26,535 nt of DNA. Origin: Azoamicus sp964355565. Lineage in GTDB: Bacteria; Pseudomonadota; Gammaproteobacteria; UBA6186; Azoamicaceae. A program made the position numbers and the translations under genes. The DNA lies in NCBI GenBank assembly GCA_964355565.1, contig CAYHDJ010000003.1, forward strand, positions 1 through 26,535, written 5' to 3'. The first letter of the stretch is position 1. Each line of letters opens with the position of its first letter. The notes beneath the pieces are model-generated. The model saw only the letters and a program-made list of their open reading frames with translations. It had not been told where the DNA came from and searched no databases. Below are positions 15,714 through 24,105 of the stretch, one piece after another.

Positions 15714-16814
15714 ATGTTAGATACATGCAATTATATGAATCATAGTAAAAATAAAATGGTTGTATTATTTTCTGGTGGAATAGACTCATCAACTGTATTA
15801 TTTTTAATGAAGAGAAATCTTTTTTATATTGAAGGAGTCTTCATTAAAAATTGGAATTCTTTTAATAACAATTTTTGTTTAGTAAAAATGGATTTAGTTT
15901 ATGTAAAAAAAATATGTAAAGATATAAATATAAAAATTCATATGCTTAACTACACTGACTTATATTGGCAACATGTCTTTTTAATTTTTTTAAAAGAACT
16001 AAAAAATGGATTAACTCCCAATCCTGATGTTTTATGTAACAAAGAAATAAAATTTAAATTTTTTATTTATTATGCTTTGTATATTTTAAAGTTTGATTTT
16101 TTGTTAACAGGTCATTATTCAGGAATATCTTTTAATAAAAATAAACATATATTACATAAATGTTTTGATGTGAAGAAAGATCAAAGTTATTTTTTGTATA
16201 AAATAAAGAACAAAATTAAAAATAAAATAATTTTTCCACTTATTAATTTTACAAAAATCAGATCAAGAATTTTAATGAAATTTATAAAACTTATTAATCT
16301 TAATAAAAAATCTAGCACCGGAATATGTTTTATAGGTGAAAAAAAATTTGATTCATTCATTAAAAAGTATCTAAAAAAAAATATAGGTTTAATAATAAAT
16401 GAAAAAAAATTGCATATAGGTACTCATAATGGACTTTTTTTTTATACTGTTGGACAAAAATTAAGACATATTCCATTAGAAAAAAAATCATTATATATTT
16501 TAAAAAAAAATAACAAACAAAATATTTTATATGTTACAAGTAATAAGGCTTTATTAAGCTCATATAAAATAATTATTAAAAAATTAAGCTTTAAATTTAA
16601 TAAAAAAAAAATTATTTTTTATTTTAAAATAAGACATTCTGAGCGGCAGGATCTGGCATTGGTATCATGGAATACAACGTTTAAAGCTTATGTAACAACA
16701 TTTAAAAAAACACAAACATGTATTGCACCTGGACAGTCCATAGTTTTCTATAAAAACAATTATTGTATTGGAGGCGCTATTATCCATAATAATATATATA
16801 TAAACAATTTATAA
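15714..16814 (+). CDS. mnmA: MnmA, tRNA-specific 2-thiouridylase
   Basis: Adds sulfur to C2 of wobble U34 in tRNA-Lys, tRNA-Glu and tRNA-Gln. The PP-loop SGGIDSS (20-26), EGVFIKNW and TPNPDVLCNKEIKF with the catalytic C108 are present, followed by TGHY, KDQSYFLY, and STGICFIGE with the persulfide-carrying C205. The C-terminal beta barrel keeps TVGQK and APGQSIVFY...GGAII. At 366 aa it is the usual length. The second ATG (15735) would give an N-terminus exactly as long as that of E. coli and is a good alternative start. tRNA-Lys(TTT) in this window is a likely substrate. It ends inside the opposing tilS (6-bp overlap). Confidence 0.96.
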   Translation: MLDTCNYMNHSKNKMVVLFSGGIDSSTVLFLMKRNLFYIEGVFIKNWNSFNNNFCLVKMDLVYVKKICKDINIKIHMLNYTDLYWQHVFLIFLKELKNGLTPNPDVLCNKEIKFKFFIYYALYILKFDFLLTGHYSGISFNKNKHILHKCFDVKKDQSYFLYKIKNKIKNKIIFPLINFTKIRSRILMKFIKLINLNKKSSTGICFIGEKKFDSFIKKYLKKNIGLIINEKKLHIGTHNGLFFYTVGQKLRHIPLEKKSLYILKKNNKQNILYVTSNKALLSSYKIIIKKLSFKFNKKKIIFYFKIRHSERQDLALVSWNTTFKAYVTTFKKTQTCIAPGQSIVFYKNNYCIGGAIIHNNIYINNL

Positions 16815-17999
16815 TAAAAATTTCACTCTCATATATTTTTTTAGAAAACAATTATAAAATCTGGATCTCCAGATCCCAAAGACAACAAAAATTAAGTTAT
16901 TGTATTTTATAAGTGGATTATGTGTGCCAAGTATCAAAGTGTTATGTTGGTTAAATATAAAGCTAAGATTTAATATGTTGCTACGTATATATGTTTTTTT
17001 TTCAAAAAAAAATATATTAAAATTTTTTAAAAAATAATTGTCTTTTTTTAAAAAAAACTCTTCTCTAACTATGTAAATATTTTTTATACCTCTAACTATT
17101 AAATAGTTATCAATTTTTATTTTTTGGTTATGCTTAAAATTGTTTTGTATAATTTTATCTATTTCAAGCAAATGCAAATAAGTAGGAGCCTTTAGATTGT
17201 TTTTTTTAATCCAAATTCTTATTATTTCATATCTTATAAAAACAGGAACCTTTTTTAATGATTCTATTATTAAAAAATTAATACTAAATAAATGATCATC
17301 AAACATATATTTACACCGTGTATACGTAAAATTTTTATTTGACATTAATATATTTATACAGCGCACTACGGTTCTGTTAAAATTATGCCATTTTGTTTCA
17401 AGAAGTGGAGTTATTTTAAATCTTATGAGGTTTCTACTAAACATGACATCAAAATTACTAAAATCTATAATATAATTTATATCATTTTTAAATGCATAAT
17501 CGTATATATCATTTTTATTAACATGAATAAGTGGTCTGATTATATTAATATTTTTTTGAGTTAGTTTGTCTTTAATACCCAGTAGCCCATTTAAACCACA
17601 TCCTCTCACAAAATTCAATAAAAACGTTTCAAATAAATCTGAAGAATGGTGAGCAATTAAAAAACTGCTATTTTTCTTTATAATATTAGAGAACAAGTTA
17701 TACCTGATAACGCGTAATTTATGTTCAATGTTACTTTTAATCAATTTGCTATCAGCACAAAAATATATGAGTGGTATTTTATATCTATTACATTCATATT
17801 TACAAAATTTTAATAAATTTTGTGATTTAGGGTTATGTGAATAATTTATATGTAAAGCTTTTATTTTAAACAGCGGCTTTTTAAATATTGTACAACATAT
17901 ATGTAATAATACACTAGAATCTAATCCGCCGCTATATCCTATATATATATTATTATGAATGTTTAATTTTAAACATGTTGAAATAAATAATTCTAACAT
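16809..17999 (-). CDS. tilS: TilS, tRNA-Ile lysidine synthetase
   Basis: Converts C34 of the CAT-anticodon tRNA-Ile to lysidine, changing both its codon reading and its amino-acid identity, so it is essential. The PP-loop SGGLDSS lies at 23-29, followed by LHINYSHNPKS (family HxNHxL-like region) and LIAHHSSDLFETFLLNFVRGCGLNGLLGI, the most conserved TilS block. A second conserved part is RPLIHVNKNDIYDYAF. The C-terminal domain is drifted, with 396 aa in total (E. coli 432). The upstream region is shared divergently with thrS. Confidence 0.95.
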   Translation of the reverse strand: MLELFISTCLKLNIHNNIYIGYSGGLDSSVLLHICCTIFKKPLFKIKALHINYSHNPKSQNLLKFCKYECNRYKIPLIYFCADSKLIKSNIEHKLRVIRYNLFSNIIKKNSSFLIAHHSSDLFETFLLNFVRGCGLNGLLGIKDKLTQKNINIIRPLIHVNKNDIYDYAFKNDINYIIDFSNFDVMFSRNLIRFKITPLLETKWHNFNRTVVRCINILMSNKNFTYTRCKYMFDDHLFSINFLIIESLKKVPVFIRYEIIRIWIKKNNLKAPTYLHLLEIDKIIQNNFKHNQKIKIDNYLIVRGIKNIYIVREEFFLKKDNYFLKNFNIFFFEKKTYIRSNILNLSFIFNQHNTLILGTHNPLIKYNNLIFVVFGIWRSRFYNCFLKKYMRVKFLL

Positions 18000-18036
18000 T
18001 GAGTAAGTTTTTATATACTATCTTATAACCTAATTG

Positions 18037-18042
18037 TATAAT
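18037..18042 (+). promoter_or_regulatory. possible -10 box of the thrS-infC operon
   Basis: A perfect TATAAT lies 42 nt before the chosen thrS start. The hexamer 17 nt upstream (TATACT) is a poor -35. It is the best candidate in the tilS-thrS gap (18000-18084). Confidence 0.3.
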
Positions 18043-18084
18043 ATATATAAACAATTTGAAATAGCCATTAATTTTAAATTATAT

Positions 18085-19965
18085 ATGATAACACTAGTAA
18101 ACAATAATCAGACCAGCTTTGTTAAAAAAAATTTATTTTTTTTTGAATTATGCAAGACTATATTTAACAATTCATTTGAATTTTTTGTATTTTGCAATGC
18201 TAATAATTTAAGTGTAGACATTTCGTCTAGAATTGTTATAAATATGTCTATTGAATTTTTAAAAAAAATTGATGCTAAAGCATTGAATATTATAAGACAC
18301 TCATGTGCTCATTTATTAGCTCATGCTCTTAAAAAACTTTATCCTGATGTTAATATGTCTATAGGTCCAGTTACTTTTGATGGATTTTATTACGATTTTT
18401 TTTTAAATAAAAAAATATCTATTAATGATTTGCATATAATAGAAATAGAAATGTCTAAACTGGTGAAAAAATGTATTAACATAGAGAAAACAATTATAAC
18501 TCGAACACAGGCTGAAAAAATTTTTTCATGTAATAAATACAAATTAGACATAATTAAAAATATCAATGTTAGTAAACCTATAACAATTTATTCACAAGAC
18601 GATTTTGATGACCTGTGTAAAGGGCCTCATGCTCCAAATACTAAATTTTTAAAGTATTTTAAATTAACAAAAATTGCTGGAGCCTATTGGAAAAATAACC
18701 ATGAAAACGAAATGTTGAAAAGAATATATGGTACAGTATGGGTTAATAAAGCAGATTTATACAATCATCTCGTGAAAACAAACAGATTGAAAATATCTGA
18801 TCATAGATTGCTTGGTAGACAATTGCAATTATTTAGTTTTTATAATCATTCTCCAGGTGTGGTTTTTTGGCATAAAAATGGTTGGCAGATTTTTGTTATG
18901 ATTAAAAATTTAATAAGAAATATTTTAAAAAAATTTAATTATTTTGAAGTAAATACACCAGTTATGCTGGGAGATGCGTTGTTTAAAAAATCTGGACATA
19001 TAGAGAAATTTGTGGAAAACATGTTTATTAATTCATCAGGAATTAGCAGTAATGTTTTAAAACCTATGAGTTGCCCATGTCATGCTAATATTTTTAAAAG
19101 TTTTTATCAAAAAAGTTATAAAAATTTACCGTTTAGGTTGTCTGAATTTGGCTCATGTTTTAGAAATGAGCTATCTGGAACATTACATGGATTAATGCGA
19201 TTAAAAAACTTTACACAAGATGATGGACATATATTTTGCGCTGAGCATCAACTTAAAAATGAAATAGTTCAATTTATTCAGATTTTAAAAAACACATATT
19301 ATAAATTTGGATTTAATAAATTTAAGGTTGTATTGTCAAAGAAACCTAATAATATATTAACTAATTTATCAATTTGGAAAATTGCTGAAAAAATTTTAGA
19401 AGATGTAATAAAATGTTTAGACTTAGAATATTCGATCTCCAATGATGGTGCGTTTTATGGTCCAAAAATTGAGTTTTCATTAAGAGATAATTTTAATCGT
19501 TTATGGCAATGTGGTACTATTCAGGTAGATTTTTTTACTAGTTGTAAATTAAACGCTAAATTTACAGAGTATTATGGAGTTATGTCATATCCTATAATAT
19601 TACATAGAGCTATACTTGGATCAATAGAACGTTTTGTTGGAGTTTTATTAGAAAATAATTCCGGTTTATTACCATTTTGGATTTCACCAATACAAATTAA
19701 AATCATTTACATTAGCAGCAAATATTTATTTTATGCAAAAAATATTTATAATATAATAAAAAATAAGTATAATGTTGAAATATATTTTGGTAATGAACGA
19801 TTGGAATACAAGATAAAACAATGTGTTTTGCAAAAAATACCATATATTATAACATTGGGTAGGAAAGAGCATGATAACAAATCTGTATCTATAAGATCTG
19901 CATCTAGTAATAAAATAGTAGAGTTAAAACTTAAATATTTTTTAACATCATTTGTTTTTTATTAA
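18085..19965 (+). CDS. thrS: Threonyl-tRNA synthetase
   Basis: Class II synthetase for tRNA-Thr, 626 aa from the chosen start. N-terminal TGS-like domain (degenerate), editing domain with HSCAHLLAHA (H72 and H76 in this numbering), and the DLCKGPH motif with its Asp, Cys and His, so serine-editing residues look intact. The catalytic core shows the zinc ligands: Cys in KPMSCPCH, His in FTQDDGHIF and His in LHRAILGSIERF. The C-terminal anticodon-binding domain follows. I chose the ATG at 18085, because MITLVNNNQ aligns with E. coli MPVITLPDG; the frame can be read back to a TTG at 18034 but that adds 17 unmatched residues. It is the first gene of the conserved thrS-infC-rpmI-rplT-pheS-pheT order. 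Confidence 0.97.
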   Translation: MITLVNNNQTSFVKKNLFFFELCKTIFNNSFEFFVFCNANNLSVDISSRIVINMSIEFLKKIDAKALNIIRHSCAHLLAHALKKLYPDVNMSIGPVTFDGFYYDFFLNKKISINDLHIIEIEMSKLVKKCINIEKTIITRTQAEKIFSCNKYKLDIIKNINVSKPITIYSQDDFDDLCKGPHAPNTKFLKYFKLTKIAGAYWKNNHENEMLKRIYGTVWVNKADLYNHLVKTNRLKISDHRLLGRQLQLFSFYNHSPGVVFWHKNGWQIFVMIKNLIRNILKKFNYFEVNTPVMLGDALFKKSGHIEKFVENMFINSSGISSNVLKPMSCPCHANIFKSFYQKSYKNLPFRLSEFGSCFRNELSGTLHGLMRLKNFTQDDGHIFCAEHQLKNEIVQFIQILKNTYYKFGFNKFKVVLSKKPNNILTNLSIWKIAEKILEDVIKCLDLEYSISNDGAFYGPKIEFSLRDNFNRLWQCGTIQVDFFTSCKLNAKFTEYYGVMSYPIILHRAILGSIERFVGVLLENNSGLLPFWISPIQIKIIYISSKYLFYAKNIYNIIKNKYNVEIYFGNERLEYKIKQCVLQKIPYIITLGRKEHDNKSVSIRSASSNKIVELKLKYFLTSFVFY

Positions 19966-19969
19966 AAAG

Positions 19970-19984
19970 AAGGAGACCAATATT
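19970..19984 (+). promoter_or_regulatory. ribosome-binding site and AUU start of infC
   Basis: AAGGAG (19970-19975) is followed after 6 nt by ATT (19982-19984), the start codon expected for IF3. This is one of the strongest Shine-Dalgarno sequences in the window. E. coli infC also starts at AUU, which lets IF3 repress its own translation by rejecting non-canonical starts. Confidence 0.8.
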
Positions 19985-20488
19985 AAAAATAGAATTAACA
20001 AAGAAATAAAATCCTCTCAACTTAGACTGATAGATGAAAAAGGACGGCAAATTGGTGTTGTATCATTAGAAGAAGCATTAAAAATGGCTATTGATGCCAA
20101 CTTAGATTTGGTGGAAATACAACCCAAACTAGTTCCGCCTGTAGCCAAAATTATGAATTATGGAAAATTTCAATTTTCTACTAATAAAAAGAAATCTTTA
20201 GCAAAAAAAAAACAAAAAGAAATAAAAGTAAAAGAAGTGAAATTTAGGCCAAGTACTGGCAATAATGATTACCTGATAAAATTAAAAAATATTAAAAATT
20301 TTTTATTAAATGGAAATAAAATAAAAATAACTATATGTTTTAAAGGCAGGGAGATTATTCATAAAGATAATGGGCTTGAGTTAATTAAAAAAATATGTTT
20401 TGATTTAGCAGACTGTTATAAAGTAGAAATGCCACCAAAATTTGAAGGAAAAAATATTGTAACTATAATTTGTTCATCTAAAAAATAA
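19982..20488 (+). CDS. infC: Translation initiation factor IF3
   Basis: Binds the 30S subunit, prevents premature subunit joining and checks the start codon and initiator tRNA. At 168 aa it has both domains: the N-terminal domain begins KNRINKEIKSSQLRLIDEKG and holds VSLEEALKMA, DLVEIQP, PPVAKIMNYGKF, and the C-terminal domain holds KEVKFRPSTGNNDYLIKLKNIKNFL and KITICFKGRE. I use the ATT at 19982 as start because of the perfectly placed AAGGAG and because the N-terminus then matches the family. A TTG at 19952 in the same frame would overlap thrS and put the ribosome-binding site inside the gene. Confidence 0.96.
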   Translation: MKNRINKEIKSSQLRLIDEKGRQIGVVSLEEALKMAIDANLDLVEIQPKLVPPVAKIMNYGKFQFSTNKKKSLAKKKQKEIKVKEVKFRPSTGNNDYLIKLKNIKNFLLNGNKIKITICFKGREIIHKDNGLELIKKICFDLADCYKVEMPPKFEGKNIVTIICSSKK

Positions 20489-20504
20489 TTTTTTGGAATA
20501 TATT

Positions 20505-20699
20505 ATGAAAATAAAAACTCATAAAAGTGCATATAAACGTTTTAAAAAAACCAAACACGGTAACTACAAACATAAACAATCACACCTGAGACATATTTTA
20601 ACAAAAAAAACGTCTAAAAGAAAAAGACATTTGCGACCATTAATATGTGTCAGCAGTTCACATAAAAAAACTTTAAACAGATCTTTATTATATATTTGA
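20505..20699 (+). CDS. rpmI: Ribosomal protein L35
   Basis: Small basic large-subunit protein (64 aa). MKIKTHKSAYKRFKKT is the classical L35 start, with HLRHILTKKTSKRKRHLR in the middle. The C-terminus has drifted. I use the ATG at 20505, preceded by TTTTGGAA, rather than an in-frame upstream codon at 20493. It lies 16 bp after infC and 21 bp before rplT, the standard order. It ends in TGA, which supports the standard genetic code. Confidence 0.96.
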   Translation: MKIKTHKSAYKRFKKTKHGNYKHKQSHLRHILTKKTSKRKRHLRPLICVSSSHKKTLNRSLLYI

Positions 20700-20720
20700 T
20701 TTTAGAAGGAAACAACAAAC

Positions 20721-21071
20721 ATGAGTAGAGTAAAAAGAGGCGTACAAGCCAGAAAACGACACAAGAAAATATTACGGCAAGCAAAGGGGTATTATGGTGC
20801 CAGAAGTAAGGTTTTTAGAGTAGCAAAGCAGGCTGTTATAAAAGCGCACCAATATTCTTATAGAGATAGAAAGGCTAAAAAAAGAGTGATGAGACAAAAT
20901 TGGATATTAAAAATAAATGCTGCTGCTAGGTTATGTGGATTATCATATAGTAATTTTATTTTTAAGCTAAAAGAACATCATGTTAATATAAATAGAAAAA
21001 TATTATCTAATATAATTGATAATGATTTTAATTCTTTTAAAATTATCTCTGAAAAAATTTCTATAAAATAA
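20721..21071 (+). CDS. rplT: Ribosomal protein L20
   Basis: Early-assembly large-subunit protein (116 aa), and repressor of its own operon in E. coli. The N-terminal extension SRVKRGVQARKRHKKILRQAKGYYGARS and the globular part (YSYRDRKAKKRVMRQNWILKINAAARLCGLSYSNFI) are near-textbook. The C-terminal helix is more drifted. It has a good ribosome-binding site (AAGGAA, 10 nt before ATG). I did not find a clear L20-type operator, and it would need RNA folding to look for one. Confidence 0.98.
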   Translation: MSRVKRGVQARKRHKKILRQAKGYYGARSKVFRVAKQAVIKAHQYSYRDRKAKKRVMRQNWILKINAAARLCGLSYSNFIFKLKEHHVNINRKILSNIIDNDFNSFKIISEKISIK

Positions 21072-21079
21072 AGTTAATT

Positions 21080-22084
21080 ATGAAATGTGATGATATTGAT
21101 GATATTTTAATTTCGTGGAACTTGGAATTATCTAATATAAACAATTTAACAGATTTAAATAAAATTGGCTCATTATATATTGGCAGATATGGTAAAATAA
21201 ATAAGCTTTTTAAAACATTTAATGATGTTCCTTTAGAAAAGAAAAAAGATTATATTAAAAAGCTCAATAATATTAAAACTGTTATCAGCAAAAACATTCT
21301 CGTTAAAAAGACTGATATAAGTAACAATCAAAAAAAACAAAAATTTGATGTAACTGTTCCAAGTAAGGGTTGTGATCTTGGATCACTTCACATAATAAAT
21401 CAGTCTATATATAAAATATATAATTTTTTTTCAGAATATGGTTTTATTATTGAGGCAGGCAAGGAAATAGATACAGCATATTATAACTTTGATGCTTTAA
21501 ATATGCCAATCGATCATCCAGCAAGAAATATTAAGGATACATTTTATATAAATGACTACATTTTATTACGAACACACACTTCAAATATGCAAATTCATTT
21601 AATGAAAAAATTAGTTCCACCTATAAAAGTTTTATCTTACGGTAAAGTTTATAGACGTGATTATGATATAACTCACACTCCAATGTTTCATCAAATAGAA
21701 GGTTTGGTAGTTGATGTGAATATTTCTTTAGGTAATTTGAAATTTATTATTTTAGAATTTTTTAAATTTTTTTTCAATGAACCTATTGATATAAAATTTA
21801 GGTCATCATACTTTCCATTTACAGAACCATCTTTTGAAGTTGATATAAAATGTGTGCATTGTTTAGGAAGTAAATGTTACTTTTGTAAAAACAGTGGATG
21901 GCTGGAAGTGTTAGGATGTGGAGTTGTTCACCCATTTATACTTAAAGAATGTAAAATAAATTCCAACATATATACTGGTATCGCATTTGGACTTGGAGTT
22001 GAAAGATTAACAATGATAAAACACAAAATAAATGATATTAAATTATTTTTTGAGAATAATTTGGATTTTTTAAAACAATTTTAA
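21080..22084 (+). CDS. pheS: Phenylalanyl-tRNA synthetase alpha subunit
   Basis: Catalytic subunit of the heterotetrameric PheRS, 334 aa, normal length. The N-terminal coiled coil (about 1-90) is drifted. The catalytic domain shows GSLHIINQSIYKI, NFDALNMPIDHPAR, then LLRTHTSNMQI (motif 2 region), THTPMFHQIEGLVVD, SYFPFTEPSFEVD and the motif 3 region FGLGVERLTM. A four-cysteine insertion (CVHC...CYFC) precedes NSGWLEVLGCG. Such a knuckle is present in PheS of some bacteria, though E. coli has only a short linker there. It lies 8 bp after rplT and 3 bp before pheT. Confidence 0.97.
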   Translation: MKCDDIDDILISWNLELSNINNLTDLNKIGSLYIGRYGKINKLFKTFNDVPLEKKKDYIKKLNNIKTVISKNILVKKTDISNNQKKQKFDVTVPSKGCDLGSLHIINQSIYKIYNFFSEYGFIIEAGKEIDTAYYNFDALNMPIDHPARNIKDTFYINDYILLRTHTSNMQIHLMKKLVPPIKVLSYGKVYRRDYDITHTPMFHQIEGLVVDVNISLGNLKFIILEFFKFFFNEPIDIKFRSSYFPFTEPSFEVDIKCVHCLGSKCYFCKNSGWLEVLGCGVVHPFILKECKINSNIYTGIAFGLGVERLTMIKHKINDIKLFFENNLDFLKQF

Positions 22085-22087
22085 TTT

Positions 22088-24082
22088 ATGAAAATAGGTA
22101 CCGATTTACTTGAAAAATTTACTGATAAAAAAATAAACTTAATTAATTTTGCAAAAAAACTAACGCTGTGTGGTTTTGAATCATTTGAGTCTGAAGGACT
22201 TTTAGATATAAATATACCATATAATAGAATTGACTGCTTAAATATATTTAGCATTTTGAATGAAATAACTAAATATGATAACAGTATTTTACCAGTTTTT
22301 TTAAAAAAAAAACGTTATCTACACAGTAAACATAAAGATCTTGACATTATTATTTCAAATGTTGATTTTTGTCCAATGTATTCATGTAAGATAATAAAAA
22401 ATATAGATCTGACAAAATCTTTACCATTATATATTACCAATACATTATTAAACAATGATATTAAAATAGTAAATCCAATTGTTGATTTAATAAATTATGT
22501 CACTTTATTATTTGGCCAGCCATTACACGGGTATAATTTAAATGTTATAGATAAAAATATAGAAATTTGTCATTCAACTTACGATTTTTATTTTTACACA
22601 ATAAATAATGAAAAAATAGAAATAATGAAAAACACATTTTTGATTAAGTCTAATAATAATATTATATCTATCCCTGGAGTGATAGGGTCCTATTCGTCAA
22701 GAATCTATAATACAGCCACAAACATTTTGTTAGAAAGCGCTTATTTTAAAAGTTATTATATAGAACTTATGTGTCGCACAAACAATATAAATACCAATGC
22801 GTCCAAGAGTTTTATTAATAAAGTAAATTTTAAGTTAGTAAACGTAGCATTAGATTATGTAGCAAACCTAATATCTACTATATTAAATGGTGAACAATCA
22901 TGCACAATATCATTTATTAATAAAAATTATTTACCGAAAGAAAAAAAAATAATTGTAAATAAATGTAGATTATTTTCTATATTAGGCTTTGATTTAAATG
23001 AATCTAATATATATATGTGTACCAAAAAGTTTGATTTTTTTCATAAAAGTAATAAATCTACTTTAATTTTTAAAATACCAGATTATAGAACAGATTTAAA
23101 TATAGAAGAAAATATTATAGCTGAATTAATTAAAGTTTATGGTTATAACAATATAATTAAAATACCATTGAAAATTAATTCTATTAATAACAATAAATTT
23201 GACAATTATGTTATAGAATTGAAACATTTATTGATAAATAATGGATTTAGTGAAATAATAACATATAGTTTTGTTGATGCTATATCAAATAAATTTTTTA
23301 ATTTTGAAAAGAATGAAATTTTTATAAAAAATCCATTATCAGAAAAAATGAATGTTATGAGAACAAATCTATTTTGCGGATTACTTAATTCTTTAGTGTT
23401 TAATTTAAATAGACAAAATTTTGACCTTAGATTATTTGAATTAGGTAATATATATTTTCATGACAAATTTAAACTGAAATATAGTAATGTATTATCAGCT
23501 GTAATAACTAAAAAAAAAATTGATCATATAGAAACCTTTTTTTTATTAAAAAAAGTTTTAAAAAATATGTTTTCATTTATATATAGAATAAATGACATTG
23601 TTTTATTAGAATCTAATTATCAATTTTTTGATACAAATATCAATGCCTCTATAATTATTGATGATGAGATATGTGGAAATATAGGTTTAATAAATAAGAA
23701 TATTTTAAAACATTATTCTATTAAACAAGATGTTTTAGCTTTTACAATGAATTTAGATATTAAAAAAAATGTTTTTGTACAAAAATTTTCATCTATATCA
23801 AAATATCCAAGCTCTATAAGAGATTTATCTATAATAGTAAAAAAAAACATTATCTATCATGATATTTTTATTTTTATTAAAAGTTTAAACATTCCAAATT
23901 TAACAAAAGTAATGTTCATAGATTGTTTTTATCCAAAAGATGAAAATAATCAAAGTGTTACATTTCGGTTTAAATTTCAAAGCACAGCTTATACTTTATT
24001 AGACAAAGATATTAATATATCCATGGATATAATACAAAATAAACTTAAAAATCAATTTTTGGCTGAAATAAAATTAAATTAA
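22088..24082 (+). CDS. pheT: Phenylalanyl-tRNA synthetase beta subunit lacking the OB domain
   Basis: Structural, editing and tRNA-binding partner of PheS, 664 aa against 795 in E. coli. The N-terminus (LTLCGFESFES) jumps straight to LDINIPYNRIDCLNIFSI (E. coli IEISVTPNRADCLGI), so the EMAP-like tRNA-binding OB fold, which should occupy about residues 40-150, is cleanly missing. The B3/B4 editing domain is present but eroded: GQPLHGYNL is kept, the usual GLxTDASHRFERGVD reads NINTNASKSFINKVN. The B5 domain, the catalytic-like core and the C-terminal anticodon-binding FDX-ACB domain (KYPSSIRDLSII...) remain. ihfA, the common next gene, is absent. Confidence 0.96.
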   Translation: MKIGTDLLEKFTDKKINLINFAKKLTLCGFESFESEGLLDINIPYNRIDCLNIFSILNEITKYDNSILPVFLKKKRYLHSKHKDLDIIISNVDFCPMYSCKIIKNIDLTKSLPLYITNTLLNNDIKIVNPIVDLINYVTLLFGQPLHGYNLNVIDKNIEICHSTYDFYFYTINNEKIEIMKNTFLIKSNNNIISIPGVIGSYSSRIYNTATNILLESAYFKSYYIELMCRTNNINTNASKSFINKVNFKLVNVALDYVANLISTILNGEQSCTISFINKNYLPKEKKIIVNKCRLFSILGFDLNESNIYMCTKKFDFFHKSNKSTLIFKIPDYRTDLNIEENIIAELIKVYGYNNIIKIPLKINSINNNKFDNYVIELKHLLINNGFSEIITYSFVDAISNKFFNFEKNEIFIKNPLSEKMNVMRTNLFCGLLNSLVFNLNRQNFDLRLFELGNIYFHDKFKLKYSNVLSAVITKKKIDHIETFFLLKKVLKNMFSFIYRINDIVLLESNYQFFDTNINASIIIDDEICGNIGLINKNILKHYSIKQDVLAFTMNLDIKKNVFVQKFSSISKYPSSIRDLSIIVKKNIIYHDIFIFIKSLNIPNLTKVMFIDCFYPKDENNQSVTFRFKFQSTAYTLLDKDINISMDIIQNKLKNQFLAEIKLN

Positions 24083-24105
24083 TTAATTTTATTAAAAAAT
24101 ATTTT

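Noticed and set aside
18034..18084. N-terminal extension of ThrRS from a TTG
   Set aside because: The added 17 residues do not match the family, whereas the ATG at 18085 gives the expected MITL start.
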